In this document: positions 43,480 through 54,400 of the stretch, in pieces | Layout of the letters: every line of letters begins with the position of its first letter | How positions within the stretch are numbered: position 1 is the first letter of the stretch | Source: Motilimonas eburnea | GTDB taxonomy: Bacteria; Pseudomonadota; Gammaproteobacteria; Enterobacterales; CBDFNC01 | Length of the DNA: 64,000 bases | Assembly (NCBI RefSeq): GCF_021295345.1 | Contig: NZ_JAIMJB010000009.1 | Coordinates: 114,349-178,348 of the forward strand | Direction of reading: 5' to 3' | Notes under the pieces: generated by a model | Seen by the model: the letters and a program-made list of their open reading frames with translations, nothing else | Told to the model about the DNA's origin: nothing | Databases searched by the model: none | Made by a program: the position numbers and the translations under genes

Positions 43480-45168
43480 ATGTTAAAACAAGCTTACAGC
43501 ATCGTGTTGGCATCCATGTGGATGTTAGCAGCGACCTTAGTGCCCACCATCAGTGAAGCTAAAAACGTGTCATTAACCATAGTGTCCGAATTTCGCCAGT
43601 CTTGGCAGCGCAACTTCAATCCTTTTAATTCGGCGCACCGATTGCCCACCACCATGCAATTTATCTATGAGCCCTTGATTGTCTTCAACGAATTGCAAGG
43701 GGGCAAGCCTGTGTATCGGTTGGCCACGGCACACAGCTTTTCGTCGGACTTAAAAACCCTGACGTTTCACTTACGCCGAGGGGTTAAATGGTCTGATGGA
43801 ACGCCATTTACCGCTGACGATGTTGTTTATTCACTGCGTTTAGCCGCCAGAGGTGGGGCCCTTGATGTGCGTGGCTTGGCCGATGATATCGACGCCATTA
43901 AAAAAGAAAATGCTTACACCGTTAGTATTAGACTTAATAAGGTTGATACAGGTATCGCTACCCGCATTGTGCGTGCGCCCATTGTGCCCAAGCATATCTT
44001 TTCAATGGAATCGGATATTGCTAGCTTTACTAACCCCAACCCCGTAGGCACAGGGCCTTTTACCGAAGTGCCGATGTTTTCGTGGCAGGTGTATGTGCAA
44101 TGTCGTAACCCCCATTACTACCAAAATTCTCGATTAAAGATAGATTGTTTACAAAGCCCAATCATTACTAACAACGACGAGCTACTCGCCGCCGCGATAA
44201 AAGGTCGTTTAGATTGGACTTCCTCTTTTATCCCAAACATCGAAGAGGTATTACTGAGTAAAAACCCCAGCACCAAACACTGGTTTCCCGCGGCTGGCTC
44301 GGCCTCATTTGTGATGAACTTTAATTCCCCCGATCCAAACAACCAAAAAGCATTCAATAATTTAAGCTTTCGCCGCGCTTTTTCCATGGCGATGGATCGC
44401 AAACGCATGGTGGAAGAAGCTGGCTCAGGTTACTGGTTAGAAAATAACTACCCCAGTGGCTTAGGGGACCAATTTAAGGCGTGGTCTGATCCAAAAGTGA
44501 GAAAAAAATATGGCAAATTCAATACCTACAATAAAGCTCATGCTGCTAAATTGCTGCGTGATGTGGGCTTTAAAGACGTGGATAGCGATGGGTGGCTAGA
44601 TAACCCAGATGGCAGTCAGTTTAGTTTTGAAATTTTAGTGCCTAATGGTTGGTCGGATCATGTCAAAACGGTTGAAATTGCCATAGAAAGTCTGCACGAG
44701 CTAGGTATTAATGCCACCATGGCTACCCCTGAATTTGGTGAATTAGTCGACAGAGTAAAAGCAGGGCAATATGATGCGCAATTCACTAACTACTTTGCTG
44801 GAGCAACACCGCATCGATATTACCACTCTGGATTTCATTCATCGCAAATGAACAAAGACCGATTTGCTGGCCATCATTACGTTGATCCTATGTTGGATAA
44901 GTTAATTGACAGTTTTAACCGCACCAATGATGAAGCGCAGCGCCTAGACATTATGCATCGTATCGAGGAGCGTATTGCCAGTCAGCAAATTACCGTGCCG
45001 GTGATCAGTTCCAACTTTAATTATCAATATGATGATGTGAGTTTTACCGGTTGGTTTAATGAGGAAAACCCAGGTGGCATTCCGGTGATCCACCCAGATA
45101 TTCCAGAGCGCTTGCTGCATGTGCTGTCCCTTGCGCCTGTGGATACAGATAAAACAGCCATGAATTAA
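43480..45168 (+). CDS. Family 5 periplasmic binding protein (oligosaccharide/peptide type), second paralogue
   Basis: The 562-residue product has a signal peptide cleaved near ISEA-K. SBP_bac_5 features are clear: RNFNPFNSAHRLPTTMQFIYEP at the start, LRRGVKWSDGTPFTADDVVYS around residue 107-127, and YNKAHAAKLLRDVGF later. It is plainly a paralogue of the binding protein encoded at 49163-50839, sharing blocks such as GVKWSDG, NPVGTGP and VYVQCRNPHY. It stands alone, pointing toward the transporter operon on the opposite strand, and has no permease genes of its own. It probably feeds or modulates the same transporter or the ChiS-like sensor. Ligand by relationship: chito- or other beta-linked oligosaccharides, or peptides. 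Confidence 0.88.
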   Translation: MLKQAYSIVLASMWMLAATLVPTISEAKNVSLTIVSEFRQSWQRNFNPFNSAHRLPTTMQFIYEPLIVFNELQGGKPVYRLATAHSFSSDLKTLTFHLRRGVKWSDGTPFTADDVVYSLRLAARGGALDVRGLADDIDAIKKENAYTVSIRLNKVDTGIATRIVRAPIVPKHIFSMESDIASFTNPNPVGTGPFTEVPMFSWQVYVQCRNPHYYQNSRLKIDCLQSPIITNNDELLAAAIKGRLDWTSSFIPNIEEVLLSKNPSTKHWFPAAGSASFVMNFNSPDPNNQKAFNNLSFRRAFSMAMDRKRMVEEAGSGYWLENNYPSGLGDQFKAWSDPKVRKKYGKFNTYNKAHAAKLLRDVGFKDVDSDGWLDNPDGSQFSFEILVPNGWSDHVKTVEIAIESLHELGINATMATPEFGELVDRVKAGQYDAQFTNYFAGATPHRYYHSGFHSSQMNKDRFAGHHYVDPMLDKLIDSFNRTNDEAQRLDIMHRIEERIASQQITVPVISSNFNYQYDDVSFTGWFNEENPGGIPVIHPDIPERLLHVLSLAPVDTDKTAMN

Positions 45169-45189
45169 TCCTGCCTGTAGTAAGTTTAT

Positions 45190-45223
45190 CAAGGCCTTGG
45201 TACCAAGTATCAAGGCCTTTTTT
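45190..45223 (+). terminator. Intrinsic terminator of the second binding-protein gene
   Basis: AAGGCCTTG (45191-45199) pairs with CAAGGCCTT (45211-45219), with an 11-base loop, then the T-run to 45223. It also separates the gene from the converging ATPase gene. Confidence 0.9.
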
Positions 45224-45228
45224 GTATC

Positions 45229-46176
45229 TTATTTTATTATTTCATGTTCAGTAAAAAAGTGCTGTCGATTATATTGGAGTACCTTAGTCACGGGGGCTAG
45301 GCTTTGCTCTCTGATCAGATTCGCTTGATCTAATAAGGCTTGGCCAGCCTCGGCCGACTCACTAAAGCTGATATGAGGATCGGGCACGGCCGATAACAAT
45401 AATCTCGTATAAGGGTGCTGGGGATCGTCTATCACACTGCTGGTGTCGCCCCATTCAACAATTTGTCCTTGATACATGATGGCTATTTCCTCGGCAAAAT
45501 AGCGCGCGGTAGCAATATCATGGGTGATGTATAAAAAGGTAATACCTTGCTCTTGTTTCATTTTATTGAGTAACTTAAGGATATCTAAGCGAATAGAGAC
45601 ATCCAGCATACTGGTGGGCTCGTCGGCGAGGATGATTTCAGCGCCGATGGCCATGGTTCTGGCAATCGACACGCGCTGCCTTTGGCCACCTGAAAGTTGA
45701 TGCGGGTATTTAGAGGGCGTGGATTCTGGATCTAATTCGACCATTCTCAGCAACTCAAGCACCTTGGCCTTGGCTTGTGCTTCGTTACTCACATGACCAT
45801 GGGTAAACAGCGGCCTCGCTAAGTGATGATAAATGGTGTGGGCCGGGTTGAGTGAGCCGTAAGGGTCTTGAAAAATCATTTGAATATTACGGCGGTATTG
45901 GGCCAATTCTTTATGGCTATTAAAGGCATTAATGTCTTGGCCGCGATAGCTCACATCGCCACTGGTGTGATGATGCATGCGGGTGAGCAAGCGCGCTACG
46001 GTGCTTTTGCCTGAGCCACTTTCGCCTACTAACGCCAGCGCCTTGCCTTTTTTCAGATCAAAGCTGACGTTTCTTAAGGCATGAACTTGGCGTTTATGTA
46101 AGCCCTTGCCCGTGTTGAAGGTTTTGACCATATTACGAACACGAATTAGGGTGTTCTCGGTTTCAGATGGCATCAT
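45229..46176 (-). CDS. ABC transporter ATP-binding protein (DppF/OppF type)
   Basis: The 315-residue ATPase has Walker A GESGSGKST, signature LSGGQRQRVSIARTM and Walker B EIILADEPTSMLDVS, with a C-terminal oligopeptide-transporter extension (DPQHPYTRLLLSAVPDP). It pairs with the ATPase encoded just before it. The start overlaps that gene's stop (ATGA), and GGAGG precedes it. It is the last gene of the five-gene uptake operon. Confidence 0.93.
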   Translation of the reverse strand: MMPSETENTLIRVRNMVKTFNTGKGLHKRQVHALRNVSFDLKKGKALALVGESGSGKSTVARLLTRMHHHTSGDVSYRGQDINAFNSHKELAQYRRNIQMIFQDPYGSLNPAHTIYHHLARPLFTHGHVSNEAQAKAKVLELLRMVELDPESTPSKYPHQLSGGQRQRVSIARTMAIGAEIILADEPTSMLDVSIRLDILKLLNKMKQEQGITFLYITHDIATARYFAEEIAIMYQGQIVEWGDTSSVIDDPQHPYTRLLLSAVPDPHISFSESAEAGQALLDQANLIREQSLAPVTKVLQYNRQHFFTEHEIIK

Positions 46177-47054
46177 ACACTTGCCTCCATAACAACGTTT
46201 GATTGTTTAATTGCTTGTTGCTGTTTGAGTTGATGATCAAAAGCAGCGGGAATGGATTGCCATAATTTTTTGGTGTAGGCGTGTTGTGGGTTGTGGAGTA
46301 TGTCTTTGGCAAGGCCGACTTCCACCAATTCTCCTTTTAACATGACGCCAATGCGATCACAAAGTTGCGTCATTAAGCTCAAATCATGGGTGATAAAGAG
46401 CACCGAGAAGCCAAATTCTTTACGCAGCGCGTGAATTTGCAACAATATTTCTCGTTGAACCACCACATCTAAAGCCGTTGTAGGCTCATCCATAATGAGT
46501 AAGTCAGGATTTAACGCCAGACCGATGGCAATCACGATGCGTTGGCGCATACCACCAGAAAATTGGTGAGGATAGTCTTTTAAGCGATCGGGGCTAATGC
46601 CCACCAACTCCAATAAATGACCTGCACGTTTGGCACTTTCCTGCGGGCTATAACCCTTATGGCGATAAAACATATCGCGAAATTGCTCTTCAATGGTGAG
46701 CACAGGGTTTAGGCTGTTCATGGCACTTTGAAATACCATACTGACCTTGGACCAACGTGTTGCGGCTAGGGTACGTTTATCCATGGTCAAGGTGTCTTGG
46801 CCATTTAATAAAATTTGACCGCCAGAGATAAACGCAGGTGGCCTAAGTAACTGGCTGATAGCAAAGGCAATGGTACTCTTGCCACAGCCACTTTCGCCAG
46901 CAAGACCAAAAATTTCACCTTTGCCTATATTAAAGCTAACTTGATTAACGGCGCGAAATTCACTGTCATCAAGTAGGTAATCAACACAAAGATCTTTGAT
47001 TTCAAGAGTGTTTTTTATGCTATTGGTGCCATCTAAATGAGGTTGATTAGCCAT
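46173..47054 (-). CDS. ABC transporter ATP-binding protein (DppD/OppD type)
   Basis: The 293-residue ATPase has Walker [10 protein letters not shown], signature [15 protein letters not shown] and Walker [16 protein letters not shown]. The C-terminus has [11 protein letters not shown]. The start MANQPHLDG is preferred: GAGGTCGC lies upstream and the start overlaps the end of the permease gene by eight bases. The frame continues 48 codons further up, but that part only overlaps the permease. It forms a heterodimer with the following gene product. Confidence 0.92.
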   Translation of the reverse strand: MANQPHLDGTNSIKNTLEIKDLCVDYLLDDSEFRAVNQVSFNIGKGEIFGLAGESGCGKSTIAFAISQLLRPPAFISGGQILLNGQDTLTMDKRTLAATRWSKVSMVFQSAMNSLNPVLTIEEQFRDMFYRHKGYSPQESAKRAGHLLELVGISPDRLKDYPHQFSGGMRQRIVIAIGLALNPDLLIMDEPTTALDVVVQREILLQIHALRKEFGFSVLFITHDLSLMTQLCDRIGVMLKGELVEVGLAKDILHNPQHAYTKKLWQSIPAAFDHQLKQQQAIKQSNVVMEASV

Positions 47055-47994
47055 GATATGCGACCTCTTTCGAATTTGAAGAAGATTGAACAACGGATGA
47101 AGCTGCTTGCTTCGCTCGCAGTTGCTTGATGCGTTTATTAAAGCGTTTAATGCCGCTAAAGGTGCGAAGGCGTGGGTTAGCAATTTCATCAATACCAAAG
47201 TTAAGTAGGGCTAAGCCCATGCCGAGGATCGCAATCGCGAGACAAGGTACTAATACTTCCCACCAAGCGCCGACCGTCATAGCCGAGGCATTTTGGGCGT
47301 TAAACAACATGGTTCCCCAGCTAACAGCGAGCGGATCGCCTAAGCCAAGAAATTCTAAGGTGGCTTCGGTGATAATGGTGTAGATGATAGAACCAAGGAA
47401 GTTTAACCCGATGATAGAGCTAAGATTGGGCAATATTTCTACAAAGATAATGCGCCAAGGTGGCTCACACGCAAGCTCACTGGCATGGATAAACTCTTTG
47501 TTTCTTAAGGTTAATGTTTGTGAACGGGTTACCCGCGCTCCCCATGCCCAGCTAGTTAGGCCGATGATAATGGCGATGGTGAGTGGACTGGCCTCGCCAA
47601 TAAAGGCAGCTAACACCAGTAACAAGGGGAGTTGAGGTATCACTAAGGCAATGTTAGTAATTAAACTCACAAACTCGTCGTATTTACCGCCAAAGTAACC
47701 CGCGGATACGCCAAGGGCTGTGCCGATCACGACTATGATTAAGCCCGCCCCAAAGCCCACCGCCAAGGAGGTAGCTGTGCCATGGACAAATAAATGGTAA
47801 ACATCGCGTCCCATACGGGTGGTGCCAAACACGTTCTCTACACTCGGCTCTTGATGGGGCCGCGCTACCCGATCATTGGGATCATGTGAGGTGATAAAAG
47901 GTGCCGATAAGGCAATCAGTAAATAGGTGGTAACGATAAACAAACCAAAACTGACTTTTTTGTTACGGCGCAGTAATTTAAAAAAATTAGCCAT
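47047..47994 (-). CDS. ABC transporter permease (DppC/OppC type)
   Basis: The 315-residue protein has the N-terminal cap helix (LFIVTTYLLIALSAPFITSHDPNDR), the conserved FGTTRMGRDVYHLFVHG motif and the EAA loop (HASELACEPPWRIIFVEILPNL). Six membrane spans are predicted. AAGGGAAG precedes the chosen ATG (MANFFKLL). The Arg/Lys-rich C-terminus ends inside the next gene's start. It is the second permease of the operon. Confidence 0.92.
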   Translation of the reverse strand: MANFFKLLRRNKKVSFGLFIVTTYLLIALSAPFITSHDPNDRVARPHQEPSVENVFGTTRMGRDVYHLFVHGTATSLAVGFGAGLIIVVIGTALGVSAGYFGGKYDEFVSLITNIALVIPQLPLLLVLAAFIGEASPLTIAIIIGLTSWAWGARVTRSQTLTLRNKEFIHASELACEPPWRIIFVEILPNLSSIIGLNFLGSIIYTIITEATLEFLGLGDPLAVSWGTMLFNAQNASAMTVGAWWEVLVPCLAIAILGMGLALLNFGIDEIANPRLRTFSGIKRFNKRIKQLRAKQAASSVVQSSSNSKEVAYHG

Positions 47995-48062
47995 AATTCT
48001 TCCCTTAAATTTAATAAGTCGTTCAATGTGAATCAATTCACTTAACTGGATTTAGTCATGAC

Positions 48063-49040
48063 TTAGTCTCGACGCAGACGAGGGTCGAGGTAGACATAGG
48101 CGATATCGGCAACAAAGTTGGCCGACAACATAGCTAAGGTCATGATCAAGAGTTGACCTTGAATAACCGGATAATCACGCGAAACAATGGCTTCAAATAA
48201 GGTGTTACCTAGGCCTGGGTAGTTAAATACCACCTCAGTAATCAGCGAGCCACCCAGTACCACACCCACCGTCATGGCAAACGCCGTAATCGAAGGCAGT
48301 AGGGCATTTCGGGCACCATAATTAAACATGACGCGGCTTTCACTTAAGCCTTTGGCGCGCCCCATCACGATGTAATCTTCACCCAATAGGTTGATTAAAT
48401 TGTTGCGTATGGTGAGCAAGTAGCCACCGATTTGGACTATGACCAAAGAGACGATGGGTAAAATAGCGTGAGTGAGTACGCTTTTGATGTATTCCAAGCT
48501 AAACGCCGGATCAAGCTCGATATTATAAGCATAAGAGAAGGGCAGCCAGTTGAGCGCCACGCCAAATACAAACATAAACAGCAAGGCAAGTACCACGGCA
48601 GGGATGGACTGTAACACTAAAGACAGCGGCGACAAGATGGTATCTAGCCAGCCACCTCGATACCATGCTGCCACTATGCCGGAAATCGAGCCGATGAAGA
48701 AACTGATCAAGGTCGAGGTCCCGACTAAGAACAGGGTCCAAATCATCGATCGGCCAAGCGCTTCATTCACCGTTTGCGGGAAGTATTTAACCGAGCTGCC
48801 TAAATCCCAAGTGACCACACTTTTTAAATAGGCAAAATATTGTTGATATAAGGGGCCATCGACAAAGCCAAAGGTGGCTTTTAAGGCAGCCAAACTTTCA
48901 ACGGGGAGTGGATTACCTTGCGACGAAAACATCACTGTAATGGGATCGCCAGGCATCAAACGAGGTAAGAAAAAATTAAATGTCGCCGCAAAGAAAAATG
49001 CGATGAGATAAAACCCAAGACGACGTAATACAAAATCCAT
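48063..49040 (-). CDS. ABC transporter permease (DppB/OppB type)
   Basis: The 325-residue permease starts MDFVLRRLGFYLIAFFFAATFNFFLPRLMPGDP, the usual DppB N-terminus. The EAA loop DYIVMGRAKGLSESRVMFNYGARNALLP follows near residue 215-240. AAGGAG sits six bases before the ATG, which fixes the start. It follows the binding-protein gene after a strong intercistronic hairpin. Confidence 0.93.
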   Translation of the reverse strand: MDFVLRRLGFYLIAFFFAATFNFFLPRLMPGDPITVMFSSQGNPLPVESLAALKATFGFVDGPLYQQYFAYLKSVVTWDLGSSVKYFPQTVNEALGRSMIWTLFLVGTSTLISFFIGSISGIVAAWYRGGWLDTILSPLSLVLQSIPAVVLALLFMFVFGVALNWLPFSYAYNIELDPAFSLEYIKSVLTHAILPIVSLVIVQIGGYLLTIRNNLINLLGEDYIVMGRAKGLSESRVMFNYGARNALLPSITAFAMTVGVVLGGSLITEVVFNYPGLGNTLFEAIVSRDYPVIQGQLLIMTLAMLSANFVADIAYVYLDPRLRRD

Positions 49041-49091
49041 AACAGACTCCTTATGGAAGCAAAATGGGGACCTTAGGTCAGATGCGTAGAG

Positions 49092-49120
49092 GGCCAACTT
49101 GACCGAGTTTCAAGTTGGCC
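49092..49120 (-). other. Intercistronic hairpin between binding-protein and permease genes
   Basis: GGCCAACTTG (49092-49101) and CAAGTTGGCC (49111-49120) form a perfect 10-bp stem with a 9-base loop. There is no T-tract on the minus strand. It is probably an mRNA-processing or 3'-stabilising structure that lets the binding protein be made in excess over the membrane parts. Confidence 0.75.
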
Positions 49121-49162
49121 ATGGCTTAAGCCTGTGATTAATGACTTAAGCTATTGCCTAGG

Positions 49163-50839
49163 TTACGACTTTGGTTTGAGGCTAAGTAAGTGCAACAGGC
49201 GCTCAGGGTTGCCTGGGTGAGGCTGCGGCTTAGCGATAGGGTTGTCGGCATTAAAGAAGCCTTCAAAGCGCTGGGTGTTGTACTGATACCAACTTGGGTT
49301 GTTAAACACAGGGATAAACGGCATGTTTTCTGCCACTATCATCTGGATCTGCCCCATGGTCTGCTGCTGTTTTGCTTTGTTTGTGGTGGAGTAAAATTGA
49401 TCAAGCAGCTTATCTAGCTCAGGATCCGTAAAGCGGGTTGAGCTCATGCGTGTTTTATCGAGTTGCGAACTATGAAATGCCGTGTTGTACATCAAGTGCG
49501 GCGTAACACCGGCAAAATAGGCATTGATAGCGGCATCATATGAGCCATCGATTAATGCCGATGTCCATGCGGTGGCTTCAGGCGTTGAAACCTTGGCATT
49601 GATGCCCATTTCTTGCAGGCCATCGACGGCAATTTGCACTGTATTTACCCAGTCGGTCCAGCCGTTCGGTACTAAGATAGAAAACGCAATCGCTGAGCCA
49701 TCTGGGTTGTCTACGTAACCATCGCCATCTTTATCTTGGTAGCCTGCTTGTTGTAATAACGCTTTGGCTGCCTTGATGTCGTAACGTGAGTATTGGCCAA
49801 ATTTCTTGTCCACTTCATCATTGTTCCAAGAGTGATAACCGGCTCCTAGGCCCGAAGGGTATTCGTTAAGAGTCGGGTAGCCGTAACCTGCTATGTTAAC
49901 CATGCTGTTACGATCCATCGCCATGGACACAGCGCGGCGGAAGTGCACGTCATTGAATGCTTTGCGGTTGCCAGGTTTAGTACTGGCAAGGTTTAAATTA
50001 AAGGCCACCATGGAATCGGCGGGGAACCAGTACTTAAAGTTTTGTGCATCTTTGGCCACATAGGTTTTGTCGATGTCAGGTAAAAACGAACCAAACCAAT
50101 CAAGTTCACCTTTTTGTGCTGCGGCTAATACTTGGTCATTATTGGCTAATTGTGGCAAGCGCACACAGTCCACTTTTAGGGTGCTGTCATCCCAGTAATG
50201 GGGGTTACGACATTGAACATAAACGCGCGTGGTAAAGCGCTCAATTTCCGTTAATGGCCCGGTTCCAACTGGGTTTTCATTGGTGAAGGTCACGGGATCT
50301 TTTACATCACGCCAAATGTGCTCGGCCACCACAGGGACGCGCACAATTTCGATGGGGGCACCACTGTCTGGTACAGGGAAAGTGAACTTCACTTGGTGGG
50401 AGTTGAGCACTTCAACGCCACTGATGCGTTGCCAAATAGCGCGGGTGTCAAGGGCTGGATTGGCTTTGACTAAATCGAAACTAAATTTAACGTCGTCGGC
50501 ATTAAATTCTTCCCCATCTGACCATTTAACCCCTTTGCGTAGGGTAAAAACCGCTGCGGTGGCATCGCTGTTAAACTCAATGTTCTCGGCTAAGCGGTAA
50601 TGAACCTTGCCGCCTTGCATGGGATTATAAATGGCTAAAGGCTCATAGATATATTCGTTGGTGGTTGGTAAAAACGTGGTTTGATTATAGGGGTTAAAGT
50701 TTCTTACCCAAGATGTTCGTTGTACCGGCGCTATATTTAAAATGGCTTTATCGCTATCGGCGCCGGCGGCGGTTACCGGAAGGATAACACTGCTTGATAG
50801 TATCGCTGCTAAGGTACTTCTCACGATCAAATTTTTCAT
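49163..50839 (-). CDS. Family 5 periplasmic binding protein, probable ChiS-partner (CBP-like)
   Basis: The 558-residue product has a signal peptide cleaved near PVTAAG-A. Family features are RNFNPYNQTTFLPTTNEYIYEPLAI at the start, LRKGVKWSDGEEFNADDVKFS, and a C-terminal NPERLLHLLSL. Length and position, first in a binding protein-permease-permease-ATPase-ATPase operon and divergent from a ChiS-type kinase, match the Vibrio chitooligosaccharide-binding protein CBP. CBP imports (GlcNAc)2 and in its unliganded form silences ChiS. The ligand here is inferred from context only. No GH20, chitobiose phosphorylase or glucosamine kinase gene is nearby. Confidence 0.85.
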   Translation of the reverse strand: MKNLIVRSTLAAILSSSVILPVTAAGADSDKAILNIAPVQRTSWVRNFNPYNQTTFLPTTNEYIYEPLAIYNPMQGGKVHYRLAENIEFNSDATAAVFTLRKGVKWSDGEEFNADDVKFSFDLVKANPALDTRAIWQRISGVEVLNSHQVKFTFPVPDSGAPIEIVRVPVVAEHIWRDVKDPVTFTNENPVGTGPLTEIERFTTRVYVQCRNPHYWDDSTLKVDCVRLPQLANNDQVLAAAQKGELDWFGSFLPDIDKTYVAKDAQNFKYWFPADSMVAFNLNLASTKPGNRKAFNDVHFRRAVSMAMDRNSMVNIAGYGYPTLNEYPSGLGAGYHSWNNDEVDKKFGQYSRYDIKAAKALLQQAGYQDKDGDGYVDNPDGSAIAFSILVPNGWTDWVNTVQIAVDGLQEMGINAKVSTPEATAWTSALIDGSYDAAINAYFAGVTPHLMYNTAFHSSQLDKTRMSSTRFTDPELDKLLDQFYSTTNKAKQQQTMGQIQMIVAENMPFIPVFNNPSWYQYNTQRFEGFFNADNPIAKPQPHPGNPERLLHLLSLKPKS

Positions 50840-51442
50840 CTTGTTGCATCCTTGAAATAAGTCATTAATAAATTTAATGGCAACTTTGAATCAACTGTCA
50901 GCTTGCCATTGTGGCGTAAGTGAGTCGAGAGCCAGATGCGTTATTTGCCTGTTCTAATCAGCACGTCAGCTGTGTTCTTGATGACTTAAGCCAACCAAAA
51001 TGCCCTGTCATTAAAAATCGGTGCTTGAGCATTTCGATGCAACAATTGAATCACTCGGGTTGTGTTACAACAATGTAAAAACTCGTAAATGTCTCAGAAA
51101 AAACGTAAAAACAAAACATTAAGGCACTGAAAAGTAACGGTATATTTTAGATTGATAGGAGTTGGTGTTTCGCGATATCGCTCACAACAGTGGCGTTTTT
51201 TTAGTACGATTATCTTGAAAAAAGTGACACACGGCGAGGTTGGCGTTTAGGATTGAGGGCGCTTTGCTTCAAAAATGAGTCATTCATTTGCAAGCGTGTA
51301 TGTCAGTGGCGATACAAGCGTGTCAGTGAAACTAGGCAGCTTTTCATGCATAAAGGGAACGGTATTTACCGATCTTTGATAAACAAATGGTCAACATGTT
51401 ATCAGGTAGTGGTATGGGCATCGCAGTAGGAATCATCGAGTT
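50840..51442. promoter_or_regulatory. Divergent regulatory region between binding-protein operon and sensor kinase
   Basis: The 603-base gap has no gene. By analogy to ChiS systems, the operon promoter and the sensor's DNA-binding sites should lie here. Visible features are two GTAAAAAC direct repeats near 51076 and 51104 in an A-rich tract, the palindrome GCGATATCGC near 51172, and CAGC/GCTG arms near 50968-50981. None is an established operator. No -35/-10 pair is good enough to assign. Confidence 0.4.
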
Positions 51443-54400
51443 TTGTTGCAAAAAATAAAAAACATCAGTTTTCGGGCCAAGCTGGGCTTGGCGTTTTTAC
51501 TTTTATCGATCACCCCAATGGCGGTGATCGCGATTGTATTCCATGCTTCTTTTGTTAGTAATAACAATAAGCAAGTGGCCGATACCCTCTATTCCATCGC
51601 GTTAAGTAAAGAAAATACGTTAGAACAGCATTTGCTAGGGCTGCGCCAACAAGCTCTGCACTTTAGTAACACGGACTTTGTGCGCTATGCCATGAGTAGA
51701 TTTTATGGATTTTCTTATGCGTTTAATTTAATTGCCGATGAGCCCAAGCAAGCTGCTGATTTGTTGTTATCGACTTATCTACAAGCCGGCGATTTTAAAA
51801 ACTTACCCTCTAAACTTGGCATGACGGTAGGTAGCTACGCTCATGTTCATGATCGATTCCACGATGGGTTTATCGACTATCTAACCGTTTCCGACTTTAA
51901 CGACATTATCTTGATAAATTTATCGGGCCAAGTGGTGTATAGCACTAAGAAGGATGGGTATTTTACCGAAAACCTGCGCTCAGGAGAGTTGCAGAGCTCT
52001 CCATTGGGTCAAGCCTTTGTCGCGCTTGAACGGGAATTAGGTAATACCATCATTGCTGAAACGGCAAAGCCGATGCTATTTCACGATTATAGCTTTGATA
52101 ACATAAAACAAGCTGTGGTCAGTTACTTTATTATGCCGATTAACAATCACGGTCGATACACGGGTTATATTGCCTACGCGTTGCCCACTACGCCACTGAC
52201 CAAGATCATGGCCAGTCGACAAGGTCTTGGGTTGACTGGTGAAACCTACGTTATCAATAAACAAGGCTACCCTATATCCGCTTTACAAACGCAAGAGTCG
52301 CAATACCAGATATTGAATTTGCACCAACAGCAAAAACCATTGTGGTTAGATGCCCTACATCATTCCAATCGTCATAACTCAGGCACCTTATTAACACAAA
52401 ATTATCAAGGAATCGCTACCTTAGCCGCTTATGTCAACCTTGATTTGATGGGGCATAAATGGGTTATCGTGGCCGAACAAGCTAACAGTGAAATCCAAGC
52501 GACCAGTATTCGTTTTCGTAACTTGATTATTTTAATCGGGGTTATTTCTGTCGCCATTATTATCGCTATCGTCTATTTATTATCCCGCTCCTTAACCAGA
52601 CCATTAGAGTCGCTAATGTTGGCAACGGAAGCGGTGACATTGGGCGAATGGGACAGACATTTGCTCGGGCGGGGGCGCCGTGATGAAATAGGGCGTTTGG
52701 CGGCACAATTTGATGTTATGCAAGATGCCATTACCGACCAAATGAAAGTGATCAACGATACCAATCAGCAACTTGAAGAGAAGGTCGCGGTGATCAACGA
52801 GCAAAACATCGCCTTGCGCCAAGCCGATAAAATTAAAGATGAGTTTTTAACCAATACGTCACACGAGCTGCGCACGCCATTAACTGGGGTGATTGGGATC
52901 ACCGAATCGGTGTTAAATGGGGTGGCTGGCCCCTGTAGTGACGAACAAGCCAAGCAGCTTAATCTCGCCCTCAATGGGGCAAAGCGGTTGGCCCATTTAG
53001 TGGATGATTTATTAGACTTTCACAAGGTTAAAAACAACCGTTTACGGGTTGATATGAGCTGCGTGAGCGCTAATGTCACCGTAAGTGGTGTGTTGGCGTT
53101 ATCCAAGCATTTAATTGGCAATAAACCCGTCGAATTGAATGCAGACTTACCAACCGATGAAATATTTGTTAACGCTGATCCCATTCGTTTTGAGCAGGTG
53201 TTGTTTAACTTAGTTAACAATGCAATCAAATACACCGACAGTGGCCAGATCACGGTTTCGGTAGTGGCTCAGGGTGAGCAGGTCATGATCGCCGTCAAAG
53301 ATACCGGCATGGGCATAGCGCCCGTCAATCAAGCCCGTATTTTCGACCCTTTTAAGCAATTAGATGGCAGTGAAACCCGCCGCCAAGGCGGCAGTGGTTT
53401 AGGCTTAGCCATTTCACAGCAGTTAATTAGCTTAATGAAGGGAAACTTAAGTGTTGAAAGTGAAGAAGGCAAGGGCAGCTGTTTTCGATTTAATTTAGGC
53501 CGGTGTCAGCCTTTGGCCCCCATGTTACCTCAGGGTGTCAATGCAGCTTATCAATTGGCTTTGAGTGACGGCCAACAAATGGGTGAATCGAATCAAGCAT
53601 CTGAGCCATTTAACTTTACCAAAGATGATGAGCTCACCCAAGTGGGCCGACGAATCTTGGTGGTTGATGATGAGCAAATGAATTTACAGGTATTAAAAAA
53701 CCACCTTAGTTTGGCTGGCTACCAAATTAAACTAATGACCAATGGCGATGACGCGCTGGCATTTTTACAGCAGCAACAAGTGGATTTGTTGATTTTAGAT
53801 GTCATGATGCCAAAAATCAGCGGCTTTACTGTGGCACAAGAGGTACGCAAAACCTTCGACAACGCGACCTTGCCTATCTTAATGCTAACCGCAAAAACGC
53901 GCGTAAAAGATATCATGACAGGGTTTCATGTCGGGGCTAATGACTATTTAATGAAGCCTTTTGTTAAAGATGAGCTACTGGCGCGAGTGCATAATTTACT
54001 GGAGCTTAAACAAGCGGCTCAGTTTAGTCAGGAAAATAAACTATTGAAACAAGAGGTGGCCAGACGCATAGAAGCCGAAAACGCATTGCAGGCAAGCCAA
54101 GTAAGGATGACCCAGTTACTGGAAAATGTGGAAGATGCCATTGTGATTATCAACCCTTTTAACCAAGTGGTGTTTTTTAACCAAGGTGCGCAGCGATTAT
54201 TGGGGTATTCCCAAGCACAAATGATCGGCGTTGACGTTAACCAGATCATGGCACAATGTGAGCTTGAGCGTATCTCACGTGGATTAACCCAACAGACTCG
54301 TTTTGAGCTGCAACTCGATTTTGTGTCCGCCAATGGTGACAAAATTCGCTCCCAAGCTTTTGTTTCACAGGTTAATCAAGGCAAGGGGAGTGCGATGGGA

